The notes under the pieces were generated by a model. That model was not told where the DNA came from, searched no databases, and saw only the letters and a program-made list of their open reading frames with translations. From ASV31 sp965229765 (lineage in GTDB: Bacteria; Pseudomonadota; Alphaproteobacteria; Rhodobacterales; Rhodobacteraceae), in contig CBDDJT010000004.1 in NCBI GenBank assembly GCA_965229765.1, positions 496,001 to 560,000 of the forward strand: a DNA stretch of 64,000 nucleotides, read 5' to 3'. Positions 25,394 through 34,199 of the stretch are shown in pieces. Made by a program: the position numbers and the translations under genes. Every line of letters begins with the position of its first letter. Position 1 is the first letter of the stretch.

Positions 25394-26641
25394 ATGAGCG
25401 AGTTTTCCGATGCCGCACTTGTGGCGCAGGCCCGAATGAGGGTCCTGTTCCCGCCGACACCCCTGCAGCGCAACGACTACCTGTCGGCGCGCTACGGTGC
25501 AGACATCTGGCTGAAGCGGGAAGACCTGTCGCCCGTGCGATCCTACAAGATCCGTGGTGCCTTCAATGCCATGCGCAAGGTTCTGGAAACCTCGCCAGAA
25601 CAGCGGCTTTTCGTCTGCGCAAGCGCCGGGAACCACGCGCAGGGTGTCGCGTTCGCCTGCCGTCATTTCGGCGTGCACGGCGTCATCTTCATGCCCGTGA
25701 CCACGCCACAGCAAAAGATCGGAAAGACACGGGTCTTCGGGCAGGACGCGATAGAGGTGCGGCTGACCGGGGACTATTTCGACGACACGCTGGCGGCGGC
25801 AAAGGACTATTGCGCGGATGCGGGGGGACATTTTCTTGCACCCTTCGACGATCCCGACGTCATCGAGGGACAGGCAAGCGTCGCCGCGGAAATCCTGACG
25901 GAACTGGGCCGCGCGCCCGATATCGTTGTGCTGCCGGTGGGCGGCGGCGGGCTTTCGGCCGGGGTGCGATCCTATTTTGCGTCCGAGGCGCCTGCGACAC
26001 GTTTCTTCCTTGTGGAACCCGAGGGCGGCGCCAGCCTGACCGCCGCGCTGCGCGCCGGCGCCCCCGTAACGCTTCCCCGGGTCAACACCTTTGTCGATGG
26101 TGCCGCGGTGGCGCGGGTCGGGGAAACCACGTTTCGTCACCTGAAGGATACCGATCCCGAAACCGTCCTGACGGCGCCCGAGGATCGCATCTGCGTCACG
26201 ATCCTGGACATCCTGAACCACGAGGGGATCGTGCTGGAACCCGCAGGAGCCTTGTCGCTCGACGTGCTGGATACGCTGGCCGACGAGATCGAAGGCAAGA
26301 CGGTCGTTTGTGTGACCTCGGGCGGAAACTTCGATTTCGAACGCCTGCCAGAGGTCAAGGAACGCGCCCAGCGCTACGCCGGTTTGAAGAAGTACTTCAT
26401 CCTGCGCCTGCCGCAGCGGCCCGGTGCGCTGCGGGATTTCCTTGAGATGCTGGGCCCGGATGATGACATAACGCGATTCGAATACCTCAAGAAATCCGCG
26501 CGCAACTTCGGCACAGTGCTGATCGGAATCGAAACGGTGGACGCCGCGGCCTTTCCCGCGCTGTTCGACCGGCTTGATCACGCGGGCTTCGCCTATCGCG
26601 ATATCACCGCCGACGGGGTTCTGTCCGAATTCCTGGTCTGA
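25394..26641 (+). CDS. ilvA: Threonine ammonia-lyase (threonine dehydratase)
   Basis: IlvA makes 2-oxobutanoate from threonine, the first step to isoleucine. The 415-residue protein has the PLP lysine in REDLSPVRSYKIRGAFNAM near residue 55, the SAGNHAQGVAFACRHFGV substrate loop and the VVLPVGGGGLSAGV phosphate-binding glycine loop. From about residue 325 a regulatory ACT-like domain begins KKYFILRLPQRPGALRDFLEMLGP. One such domain rather than two fits the shorter biosynthetic form common in this group. Confidence 0.93.
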   Translation: MSEFSDAALVAQARMRVLFPPTPLQRNDYLSARYGADIWLKREDLSPVRSYKIRGAFNAMRKVLETSPEQRLFVCASAGNHAQGVAFACRHFGVHGVIFMPVTTPQQKIGKTRVFGQDAIEVRLTGDYFDDTLAAAKDYCADAGGHFLAPFDDPDVIEGQASVAAEILTELGRAPDIVVLPVGGGGLSAGVRSYFASEAPATRFFLVEPEGGASLTAALRAGAPVTLPRVNTFVDGAAVARVGETTFRHLKDTDPETVLTAPEDRICVTILDILNHEGIVLEPAGALSLDVLDTLADEIEGKTVVCVTSGGNFDFERLPEVKERAQRYAGLKKYFILRLPQRPGALRDFLEMLGPDDDITRFEYLKKSARNFGTVLIGIETVDAAAFPALFDRLDHAGFAYRDITADGVLSEFLV

Positions 26642-26667
26642 ATTGCAGTGATGCAGGTTCGCGCCCG

Positions 26668-27000
26668 TCAGACCGCCTCTGCCAAAGTCGTGGTGCCACG
26701 AAGGAATTCCGCGCGCGCCGCGACATAGGCTGCAAGCAGCGCACTTGCCTCTTCAGAATCGCACCGACCACCAGAGATCCTTGTTTCCAGCGTCTGGCAC
26801 AGTGCGCTGACCTGTCGGAACCCAAGATTCAGCATGGCCCCCCGAAGAAAGTGAAGATCATCCACGCTTATGGCCTCGGGCGGACCCCCAAGCCGGGCCA
26901 CGACCTCATCCGCCTCATCGAGAAATATGTCGACGAGTGCAACGAAATCCTCTGCGCCGACGTCGTCGCGCAGTTCACGTACTCTGTCCCAGTCAATCAT
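26668..27000 (-). CDS. Histidine phosphotransfer (Hpt) protein
   Basis: A 110-residue single-domain protein. The motif DDLHFLRGAMLNLGFRQVSALCQTLE matches the Hpt signature H-x-L-(K/R)-G-x-A-x-x-x-G, with phospho-accepting His50. Hpt proteins relay phosphate between histidine kinases and response regulators. No kinase is nearby. The gene diverges from the receiver-PP2C gene starting 138 bases away, so the two are likely partners. The N-terminal helix is acidic. Confidence 0.82.
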   Translation of the reverse strand: MIDWDRVRELRDDVGAEDFVALVDIFLDEADEVVARLGGPPEAISVDDLHFLRGAMLNLGFRQVSALCQTLETRISGGRCDSEEASALLAAYVAARAEFLRGTTTLAEAV

Positions 27001-27137
27001 CCCGCACCTCCGCCCGGTGGTGCCCCCAACGAACCCCTTCTAGTTCCCGAACCTTGCCAGTTCGTTGCGCCGTGAACGATAGTTCCCAAAATGCTGCGGT
27101 TAGCGCCGCGTTAGCGAATGGATGCTAGGCGCGTGCC

Positions 27138-28460
27138 ATGACACACGCGACGGCCCAAATCACCTCGGACCAGCCCGGCGCACCCGTCCCAACCCAAGGC
27201 TTCGGTGTCCTTGTGGTCGACGACAGCCGCCTGCAACGACACATTCTTGGCAGCCTTCTTAGCCGTTGGGGGTATCGCGTCGAAGAGGCGGCAACCGGCG
27301 CCGAAGCGCTGTTGCGTTGTCGCGCGCCGGGAATCGACGTGGTCATCAGCGACTGGATGATGCCGGGCATGTCCGGCCCCGAATTGTGCCGCGCCTTTCG
27401 CAAGCTGCCGCGCCGCGGCTATGGCTACTTCATCCTTCTGACTTCCAAGGCGGAAAAGACGGCAGTCGCCGAAGGCCTTGAGATGGGCGCCGACGATTTC
27501 GTCGGAAAACCCGTGAATGGAGGAGAGCTTCGCGCGCGCCTGCGGACGGGTGAGCGGATCCTGCGGATGGAGCGTGAGCTTCAGGGCAAGAACGCGCAGC
27601 TGACCGATGCCCTGGCAGAAGCGCAGCGCCTGCATGATGTGCTGGGCAAGGATCTGGCAGAGGCGCGACTCCTTCAGACGTCGCTTGTGGGCGACCGGTT
27701 TCGCCGTATCGGCGGGGTCGAGGTGGCGCTCATGCTGCGTCCGTCGCATCATGTCGGCGGGGATCTTGTCGGTCTTCTTCCGGGCGGTGATGGTCTGGTC
27801 ACGGTCTTTGCGCTTGACGTCTCGGGTCACGGAATCGCCTCTGCGCTGATCGCTGCGCGGCTTGCGGCCTACCTGTCCTCTGACGGGCTTGCGGCCGGCG
27901 CAGACACGCGGCCTTCAGACATGGCGGCGCGGTTGAATCGCCTGATCCTGGCAGAGATCGGCAGCGATCACTTCGCCACGCTGGCGCTTGCGCGCATCCA
28001 TCCCGAAAGCGGCGCGGTCGTCCTGACGCAAGCGGGTCACCCCTATCCCGCCATCCACCGGCTTGATGGACGTGTCGAATTCATCGGTGACGGGGGGTTG
28101 CCCGCAGGCCTTGTCGCTGACGCCGAATATCAGGACATTCCGGCCCTGCTTTGCCCCGGCGACAGGCTGGTTCTGGTGTCCGACGGGCTGACCGAACGAG
28201 AGGCCCCCGGCGGGCTGCAACTGGCCGAGGCTGGCATGGCGCGATTGCTGAGAAGGTCAGGTCATGTCCCCGCCCGCGATCTCTTCGATGCGCTGATGTG
28301 GGATGTTCACGCCCTCACCGGCGACACGGACTTCGAGGATGACGTGTCCGGCGTGCTGGTCGACTATTGCCCGGAGGTCAGGCGCGCGGCAAAGAACCTG
28401 TCCCCGGCATTGCCCAGCGCCCGTGCCGCATCGCCCGCAGGCAGCCAATGCGCGGAATGA
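27138..28460 (+). CDS. Response regulator with PP2C-type (RsbU-like) phosphatase output
   Basis: A 440-residue protein with an N-terminal receiver domain (VLVVDDSRLQRHIL, phospho-acceptor Asp72 in VVISDWMMPGMSGPE, conserved Lys in VGKPVNGGEL). A coiled linker (RILRMERELQGKNAQLTDALAEAQRL) and a SpoIIE/RsbU-type serine phosphatase domain follow (LMLRPSHHVGGDLVG, FALDVSGHGIASALIA, VLVSDGLTERE, DFEDDVSGVLVDY). The motif that is often GGDxxD reads GGDLVG here. Such proteins dephosphorylate anti-sigma antagonists in partner-switching. The last 30 residues extend past the domain and overlap the convergent Nudix gene by 97 bases. Confidence 0.88.
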   Translation: MTHATAQITSDQPGAPVPTQGFGVLVVDDSRLQRHILGSLLSRWGYRVEEAATGAEALLRCRAPGIDVVISDWMMPGMSGPELCRAFRKLPRRGYGYFILLTSKAEKTAVAEGLEMGADDFVGKPVNGGELRARLRTGERILRMERELQGKNAQLTDALAEAQRLHDVLGKDLAEARLLQTSLVGDRFRRIGGVEVALMLRPSHHVGGDLVGLLPGGDGLVTVFALDVSGHGIASALIAARLAAYLSSDGLAAGADTRPSDMAARLNRLILAEIGSDHFATLALARIHPESGAVVLTQAGHPYPAIHRLDGRVEFIGDGGLPAGLVADAEYQDIPALLCPGDRLVLVSDGLTEREAPGGLQLAEAGMARLLRRSGHVPARDLFDALMWDVHALTGDTDFEDDVSGVLVDYCPEVRRAAKNLSPALPSARAASPAGSQCAE

Positions 28461-28807
28461 CCGGGCTCTGACGGCGGCCCAAGCCGCCGCACCGGCCTGG
28501 CCACGTATATCGTGCACAGCTTTTCCGCCCAGAGATCGTATTCCGGCATGTAGGTGAACCGGCGGAACGCGCCCAGCCTTCGCGGTGCCGCGATACGCCA
28601 GCCGGTTTCCTCGAACACCTCTCGGTGAAGGGCTGCCAAAGGTGATTCGCCGGTGTCCACGCCCCCGCCGGGCAGCTGGAATTCCGGAAGCGGCTCTTCC
28701 TGAAAGGTCACAAGAAGCGACCCGTCCAGTGGCAGAAGCGCATAGACCCCGTGCCTTAGCGTATAGCGGACATCGTCCGAAGGTGTCTGCCCAAACCGCC
28801 GGATCAT
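28364..28807 (-). CDS. Nudix hydrolase
   Basis: A 147-residue Nudix protein. The box GGGVDTGESPLAALHREVFEETGW near residues 50-72 matches GX5EX7REUXEEXGU. The start MIRRFGQTPSDD at 28807 is preferred because the upstream in-frame stretch is unconserved. The gene runs against the 3' end of the phosphatase gene and overlaps it by 97 bases. It diverges from hslO. Substrate is unknown; the domain hydrolyses nucleoside diphosphates linked to another group. Confidence 0.83.
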   Translation of the reverse strand: MIRRFGQTPSDDVRYTLRHGVYALLPLDGSLLVTFQEEPLPEFQLPGGGVDTGESPLAALHREVFEETGWRIAAPRRLGAFRRFTYMPEYDLWAEKLCTIYVARPVRRLGPPSEPGHSAHWLPAGDAARALGNAGDRFFAARLTSGQ

Positions 28808-28885
28808 GCCGCATGTCCCTTTCACATCAGGTTGCCCGCCATATATGGAGGCGGTATGCCAATCCCCACCCGTCAAGGAAAGCCC

Positions 28886-29884
28886 ATGTCACTCGGTGCA
28901 CGCATCGCGTGGGACGACACTGTCCTGCCATTTCAACTCGACCGGTCCGACGTGCGTGGTCGCGTCGCACGGCTGGACGGCGTGCTGGACCGGATCCTCG
29001 CTCAGCACGACTACCCTCCCGCGATCGAGGCACTGGTGGCAGAGGCCGCGCTGCTGACAGCCCTTATCGGCCAGACGATAAAGCTGCGCTGGAAGCTGTC
29101 GCTTCAGGTGCGGGGCAGCGGCGCCGCACGGCTGGTTGCGACTGACTTCTTCAGTCCGAAGGCCGAGGGAGAACCGGCGCGGCTTCGCGCATATGCCAGC
29201 TATGACCCGGACCGGCTCGACCCCGAGGCGCCCGCATTTCCCCAGATCGGTAAGGGCTATTTCGCCATCCTGATCGATCAGGGGGCGGGCACTGTCCCCT
29301 ATCAGGGCATTACACCCATCGCCGGAGGCTCGCTGGCAAGCTGCGCCGAGACCTATTTCGCCCAGTCCGAACAGCTGCCGACGCGCTTTGCGCTCAGCTT
29401 TGGCGCATCGCGCGCGCCCGGGACCGCCGAGGCCTGGCGCGCGGGTGGTGTGATGCTGCAGCATATGCCGAAGGCATCGCCCTTCGCGACCGGTGGCGGC
29501 TCTGGCGAAGGCGGCTTGTTGTCGCCCGAAGACGTCGTGGACGGCGACGATCTAGAAAACTGGAACCGTGCCACGACCCTGCTTGAAACAGTCGAGGCGC
29601 TGGAGCTTATCGGCCCCAGCGTTGCACCGACCGAGCTTCTGGTGCGCCTGTTCCACGAAGAGATGCCACGCGTGTTCGATCCGCAGCCCCTGTCCTTTGG
29701 CTGCACCTGTTCCGAAGACCGGGTGCGACAAAGCCTTTCGATCTACTCGGCCAAGGACATCGGAACGATGACCACCGATGATGGGCGGGTGACGGCGGAC
29801 TGTCAGTTCTGCGGCGCGCATTACGAGTTCGATCCCCTTACGCTGGGATTCGAGGCCGAACATGTCCCCGGCGATGGACACTGA
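28886..29884 (+). CDS. hslO: Redox-regulated chaperone Hsp33
   Basis: Hsp33 is a holdase activated by oxidation and heat. The 332-residue protein starts MSLGARIAWDDTVLPFQLDRSDVRGRVARL, preceded by AAGGAA. It includes the domain QVRGSGAARLVATDFF and PYQGITPIAGGSLASCAETYFAQSEQLPT. The C-terminal zinc-binding switch has the C-x-C in FGCTCSEDRV and C-x-x-C in DCQFCGAHYEF. Earlier in-frame starts at 28832 (TTG) and 28856 (ATG) add unconserved residues. It overlaps the CoA pyrophosphatase gene by 23 bases. Confidence 0.93.
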   Translation: MSLGARIAWDDTVLPFQLDRSDVRGRVARLDGVLDRILAQHDYPPAIEALVAEAALLTALIGQTIKLRWKLSLQVRGSGAARLVATDFFSPKAEGEPARLRAYASYDPDRLDPEAPAFPQIGKGYFAILIDQGAGTVPYQGITPIAGGSLASCAETYFAQSEQLPTRFALSFGASRAPGTAEAWRAGGVMLQHMPKASPFATGGGSGEGGLLSPEDVVDGDDLENWNRATTLLETVEALELIGPSVAPTELLVRLFHEEMPRVFDPQPLSFGCTCSEDRVRQSLSIYSAKDIGTMTTDDGRVTADCQFCGAHYEFDPLTLGFEAEHVPGDGH

Positions 29885-30473
29885 CCCGGCCCGCGCGCTG
29901 CGGGCCGCCGCCGCTGGGCCTGGGCCGGGATCGTCCGATTTCGATCTGAACCCGGACGTGATCCCGCCGCAGGGGCGGAACCTGCGGCCCGCGGGGGTGC
30001 TTTTGGCACTGGACACGTTTTCTGCCGATCCGTGCATCATTCTGACAAAACGTGCCTCTGGCCTGAAGCACCATCCCGGCCAGATTGCCTTTCCCGGTGG
30101 CAAGGTGGATCCGGGTGACGCGGATGAGACGGCCGCAGCCCTGCGCGAAGCCGAGGAAGAGGTGGGCCTGCCCCGTGACGCCGTAGAGGTTCTGGGACAA
30201 CTGCCCGCGCATGAAACCGTCACCGGGTTCGTCGTCACCCCGATCCTTGGTCGACTTACCCGGCCCTTCGTTCCGGTGCCCGAGGCCGGTGAGGTCGAAG
30301 AGGTCTTCTCTGTTCCGCTGGCGCATGTGACCGACCCTGCGAGGTTCAGCATCCAGTCTCGCCGCTGGCGCGGCCAGCGGCGGCACTATTACGCCGTGCC
30401 GTGGGGTCCCTACTATATCTGGGGCGCGACAGCGCGCATCCTGCGCGGGCTTGCCGAAAGGCTGCACCAGTGA
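29862..30473 (+). CDS. CoA pyrophosphatase (Nudix)
   Basis: A 203-residue Nudix protein of the CoA/acyl-CoA diphosphatase group. Besides the Nudix box GGKVDPGDADETAAALREAEEEVGL it has the UPF0035-type upstream motif LTKRASGLKHHPGQIAFPGGK, which marks enzymes cleaving CoA to 4'-phosphopantetheine and 3',5'-ADP. The start at 29862 overlaps hslO by 23 bases; the ATG at 29874 is an alternative. It overlaps cca by 4 bases, so hslO, this gene and cca look co-translated. Confidence 0.88.
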   Translation: MSPAMDTDPARALRAAAAGPGPGSSDFDLNPDVIPPQGRNLRPAGVLLALDTFSADPCIILTKRASGLKHHPGQIAFPGGKVDPGDADETAAALREAEEEVGLPRDAVEVLGQLPAHETVTGFVVTPILGRLTRPFVPVPEAGEVEEVFSVPLAHVTDPARFSIQSRRWRGQRRHYYAVPWGPYYIWGATARILRGLAERLHQ

Positions 30474-31624
30474 CCCGGGTTCGCGGTGACTGGATCGCAC
30501 GCGCCGAAACCCAAGCCGTTTGCCGTATGCTGACCGACGCGGGATACCATGCACTATTTGTCGGCGGATGCGTGCGGAACGCCCTGCTGGACCACCCGGT
30601 CTCTGATATCGACATCTCGACAGAGGCGCGGCCAGAGCGTGTTATCGCGCTGGCCGAAGCCGCAGGGCTCAAACCCGTGCCAACGGGTATCGATCATGGC
30701 ACGATCACAGTGGTGGCCGAAGGCCTGCCGCACGAGGTGACGACGTTCCGCCGCGATGTGGAAACCTTTGGCCGTCGCGCCGTGGTGGCCTTTACCGACC
30801 GTCTGGAAGAGGATGCACGACGGCGCGACTTTACCATGAACGCGCTTTATGCCCGGCCCGATGGCACGGTCATCGACCCGTTGGATCAGGGGCGCGCGGA
30901 CCTTGCGGCACGGTGCGTGCGGTTCATCGACGATCCCATGGACCGCATTGGCGAGGATTATCTGCGAATCCTCAGGTTCTTTCGCTTTCATGCATGGTTC
31001 GGCGATCCCGCCGCGGGGCTGGACCCGGACGGGCTTGCGGCCTGCGCCGCCCTGTCGGATGGGCTGGAGACGCTGTCGCGAGAGCGGATCGGGGCCGAGA
31101 TGAAAAAGCTTCTGTCCGCCCCCGATCCCGCGCCCTCTGTCGCCGCGATGGGGGCGTCGGGATGCCTGGTTCATGCCGTTCACGGGGCCAATGCAAAGGC
31201 ATTGCCGGTGTTGATCCATCTAGAGCAGACAGCCGGGCTTTTGCCCGACGCGATCCGCCGGCTTGCTGCGCTGGGCGGGCAGGACGTGGCAGACCGCCTG
31301 CGCCTGTCGCGTCACGACGCGCGCCGCCTTCAAACCCTGCGTGATGGCATCGGCAGCACCGAAGACGCACCGGAACTGGGCTATCGCCATGGGGCAGACA
31401 TGGCGCTGGACATCCTGCTGTTGCGCAGCGCGCTGATCGGAGCAGCCCTTCCCGCAGGAACCATGGCCGCGATAGAGAGGGGGACGGAGGCACGCTTTCC
31501 TGTCACGGCGCGTGACCTGATGCCCGCCTATCAGGGGGCCGCGCTGGGTCAGCGGATGGCAAGTCTTGAATCCAGCTGGATCGCATCGGGGTTTCGTCTG
31601 ACACGGGAAGAGCTTCTCTCTTGA
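30470..31624 (+). CDS. cca: CCA tRNA nucleotidyltransferase / poly(A) polymerase family
   Basis: This enzyme adds or repairs the CCA end of tRNAs. The GTG start overlaps the preceding stop by 4 bases (384 aa). The class II nucleotidyltransferase core is clear: FVGGCVRNALLDHPVSDIDIST near residue 31 with the metal-binding Asp-x-Asp. The conserved EVTTFRRDVETFGRRAVV, RRRDFTMNALYARPDG and DDPMDRIGEDYLRILRFFRFHAWFG blocks follow. Family members may add C, A or both; the length and context fit the main CCA enzyme. Confidence 0.93.
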   Translation: MTRVRGDWIARAETQAVCRMLTDAGYHALFVGGCVRNALLDHPVSDIDISTEARPERVIALAEAAGLKPVPTGIDHGTITVVAEGLPHEVTTFRRDVETFGRRAVVAFTDRLEEDARRRDFTMNALYARPDGTVIDPLDQGRADLAARCVRFIDDPMDRIGEDYLRILRFFRFHAWFGDPAAGLDPDGLAACAALSDGLETLSRERIGAEMKKLLSAPDPAPSVAAMGASGCLVHAVHGANAKALPVLIHLEQTAGLLPDAIRRLAALGGQDVADRLRLSRHDARRLQTLRDGIGSTEDAPELGYRHGADMALDILLLRSALIGAALPAGTMAAIERGTEARFPVTARDLMPAYQGAALGQRMASLESSWIASGFRLTREELLS

Positions 31625-31679
31625 CGCAGCGACGCTGACGGCGCAAAAAAGGTCAGTAATTCAGACCTAAAGGCGCATC

Positions 31680-32282
31680 ATGCCCCTGGACATGTTCCTG
31701 AACCTTGTCGTCCTGGCCGCCGCATCCGCATGGACGCCCGGACCGAACAACGCGATGGTCGCCACATCGGGCGCGCTTTTCGGCCTGCGCCGCACCCTGC
31801 CGCATGTCATGGGCATTTCCCTTGGCTACGCAATTCTCATCTTTGTGGTCTCGCTGGGGCTGGGCGAGCTTTTCCGCCAGAGCGAGGCGATGCGTCTTGC
31901 CCTGCGCTGGGCCGGGGCGGGGCTTTTGCTTTGGGTGGCGTGGCGCATCGCTACCGCTGGCGGGCTAAGCCTTGCCCGCAGCGAGCCGCGCCCGATGACC
32001 TTTGCAGAGGCGGCAGCGTTCCAGTGGATCAATCCCAAGGGATGGGCCTTTGCCATCGCGGTCACGGCGCAATACGTCGTGGTCGGAGCGCCCTATCTCA
32101 GTGCGTTCATCATCGCGGCGGTCTATGTAGCCGCGGGTATCGGAAGCGCGACCACTTGGGCGTTGGCAGGCCGCGAAATCACACTCCGCCTGTCGGGTCC
32201 GCGGGCCCAGCGCCGGTTCAACATCGTGATGGGCGTTCTGATCGCCGCCTGCGTGGTGCTTCTGTTCATCGACCCGGCCTGA
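31680..32282 (+). CDS. LysE-family translocator
   Basis: A 200-residue, very hydrophobic protein with about five to six membrane helices. WTPGPNNAMVATSGALFGLRRTLPHVMGISLGY near residue 17 is the family signature (PGPN near the first helix) and FQWINPKGWAFAIAV in the middle is the second. LysE and RhtB relatives export amino acids or their analogues. The 55-base gap before it holds an imperfect inverted repeat (AGGTC at 31650-31654, GACCT at 31664-31668) that could be an operator. Substrate unknown. Confidence 0.85.
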   Translation: MPLDMFLNLVVLAAASAWTPGPNNAMVATSGALFGLRRTLPHVMGISLGYAILIFVVSLGLGELFRQSEAMRLALRWAGAGLLLWVAWRIATAGGLSLARSEPRPMTFAEAAAFQWINPKGWAFAIAVTAQYVVVGAPYLSAFIIAAVYVAAGIGSATTWALAGREITLRLSGPRAQRRFNIVMGVLIAACVVLLFIDPA

Positions 32283-32357
32283 GGCAGCCGCGCGCGCCCG
32301 CGGTTTTCCACCGAGGCGAATCCGACTATATGCCGTTGGCAACCCGAAAGGTTCCTC

Positions 32358-34199
32358 TTGCTCGGCTTTTTCGAAAGACTGGTCGATCCGTATGTTCCGC
32401 ATGCGGACGATGACACGCCACCGCAGCGGCTTTGGCCGTTCCTGAAGCTGTACGCCGAACCGTTTCACAAGGTGTTTGCCGCTTCCGCAGGCCTGTCTGT
32501 CGTCGTCGCCACGATAGAGGTGGGCCTGATCTGGTACATGGGCCGCGTCGTCGACATCCTGTCCCGCGGACAACCGGCAGAAGTCTGGGCGCGCCACGGG
32601 GCAGAGCTTGTCCTTGCATCGGTATTCATCCTTGTGCTGCGCCCCGCGATCCAGTTTCTGGACGTCGCGATTCTGAACAACGCGATCATGCCCAATTTCG
32701 GCACGTTGATCCGCTGGCGTGCGCACGGACAGGTGTTGCGCCAGTCCGTCGGCTGGTTCGAGAACGACTTTGCCGGACGTATTGCCAACCGCATCATGCA
32801 GACGCCCCCCGCCGCGGGCGAGGCGGTGTTCCAGGTGTTCGACGCCATCACCTTTGCGCTGGCCTACCTGGTCGGGGCGGCGGTGCTGCTTTGGGGGGCG
32901 GATGTCCGGCTGGTGCTGCCGCTTTTGGTGTGGTTCGCGCTTTATGGCGTGCTTGTCCGCTGGGTCATCGCCCGTATCGGCCCCGCGTCCAAGGCGGCGT
33001 CGGATGCGCGTAGCGCCGTCACCGGGCGCGTGGTGGACGCCTATACCAACATCCATTCGGTCAAGCTGTTCGCCCAGCAGGGGCGGGAACTGGACTATGC
33101 GCGCGAGTCGATCGAGACGGCGCGCCGAACCTTCGCCGCCGAGATGCGGCTTTATACGGTGATGGACGTCTGTCTGGTCTTCCTGAACGGGCTTCTGATC
33201 GTGGGGGTCGTCGGCTGGGCGGTCGCGCTCTGGATGACGGGGGCGGCAAGCGTTGGCGCGGTAGCGGCGGCAACGGCGCTGACATTGCGGCTGAACGCGA
33301 TGACGGGCTGGATCATGTGGGCGCTGTCGTCGTTCTTTCGCAACCTCGGTATCGTGGCCGAGGGAATGGAAACCATAGCCCAGCCCATCGCGCTTACCGA
33401 CCGCCCGGATGCCGTCCCGCTAAAGGTGGCGCGCGGAGAGATCCGTTTCGATGCGTTGTCGCATCACTATGGCCGGGGGATGGGCGGACTGGACAGCCTG
33501 TCTGTGACGATCTGCCCCGGAGAGAAGGTCGGCCTTGTGGGCCGTTCCGGCGCGGGCAAATCGACGTTGGTAAAGCTTCTCTTGCGCTTCTACGACATAG
33601 AAGACGGCCGCATCCAGATTGATGAACAGGATATCGCAGGCGTGACACAGGACAGCCTGCGGGGCGCAATAGGGATGGTGCAGCAGGACAGCAGCCTTCT
33701 GCATCGCTCGATCCGCGAGAACCTGCTTTATGCCCGCCCGAACGCGACCGAGGAACAGATCATCGCCGCTGCGCGACAGGCGCAGGCGCACGACTTCATC
33801 CTCGACCTTGTGGATTCTGACGGTCGGCGGGGCTATGACGCGCAGGTCGGCGAACGCGGCGTTAAGCTGTCGGGCGGCCAGCGCCAGCGTATCGCGCTGG
33901 CCCGCGTGATCCTGAAGGATGCGCCGATCCTCGTGCTGGACGAGGCGACAAGTGCGCTGGACTCCGAGGTCGAGGCCGCGATCCAGGACACGCTTTCGGG
34001 CATGATGGAAGGCAAGACGGTCATCGCCATCGCGCACCGGCTGTCCACCATCGCGCGGCTTGACCGTATTCTCGTGCTTGACGGCGGGCGCATCGTCGAG
34101 GACGGAACCCATGCAGAGTTGCTGGCGACGGACGGGCTTTATTCCCGGTTCTGGGACAGGCAATCCGGCGGTTTCATCGCAACAGAGGCGGCAGAATGA
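32358..34199 (+). CDS. ABC exporter half-transporter A (membrane plus ATPase)
   Basis: A 613-residue type IV ABC exporter half. An N-terminal membrane domain of six helices is followed by the ATPase from about residue 355. The ATPase has Walker A GLVGRSGAGKSTLVKLL, signature LSGGQRQRIALARV and Walker B ILVLDEATSALDSEVEAAI. The start appears to be TTG at 32358, behind an AAAGG ribosome site; the next in-frame Met is inside the first helices. It overlaps the second half-transporter by 4 bases. Substrate not predictable. Confidence 0.88.
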   Translation: MLGFFERLVDPYVPHADDDTPPQRLWPFLKLYAEPFHKVFAASAGLSVVVATIEVGLIWYMGRVVDILSRGQPAEVWARHGAELVLASVFILVLRPAIQFLDVAILNNAIMPNFGTLIRWRAHGQVLRQSVGWFENDFAGRIANRIMQTPPAAGEAVFQVFDAITFALAYLVGAAVLLWGADVRLVLPLLVWFALYGVLVRWVIARIGPASKAASDARSAVTGRVVDAYTNIHSVKLFAQQGRELDYARESIETARRTFAAEMRLYTVMDVCLVFLNGLLIVGVVGWAVALWMTGAASVGAVAAATALTLRLNAMTGWIMWALSSFFRNLGIVAEGMETIAQPIALTDRPDAVPLKVARGEIRFDALSHHYGRGMGGLDSLSVTICPGEKVGLVGRSGAGKSTLVKLLLRFYDIEDGRIQIDEQDIAGVTQDSLRGAIGMVQQDSSLLHRSIRENLLYARPNATEEQIIAAARQAQAHDFILDLVDSDGRRGYDAQVGERGVKLSGGQRQRIALARVILKDAPILVLDEATSALDSEVEAAIQDTLSGMMEGKTVIAIAHRLSTIARLDRILVLDGGRIVEDGTHAELLATDGLYSRFWDRQSGGFIATEAAE

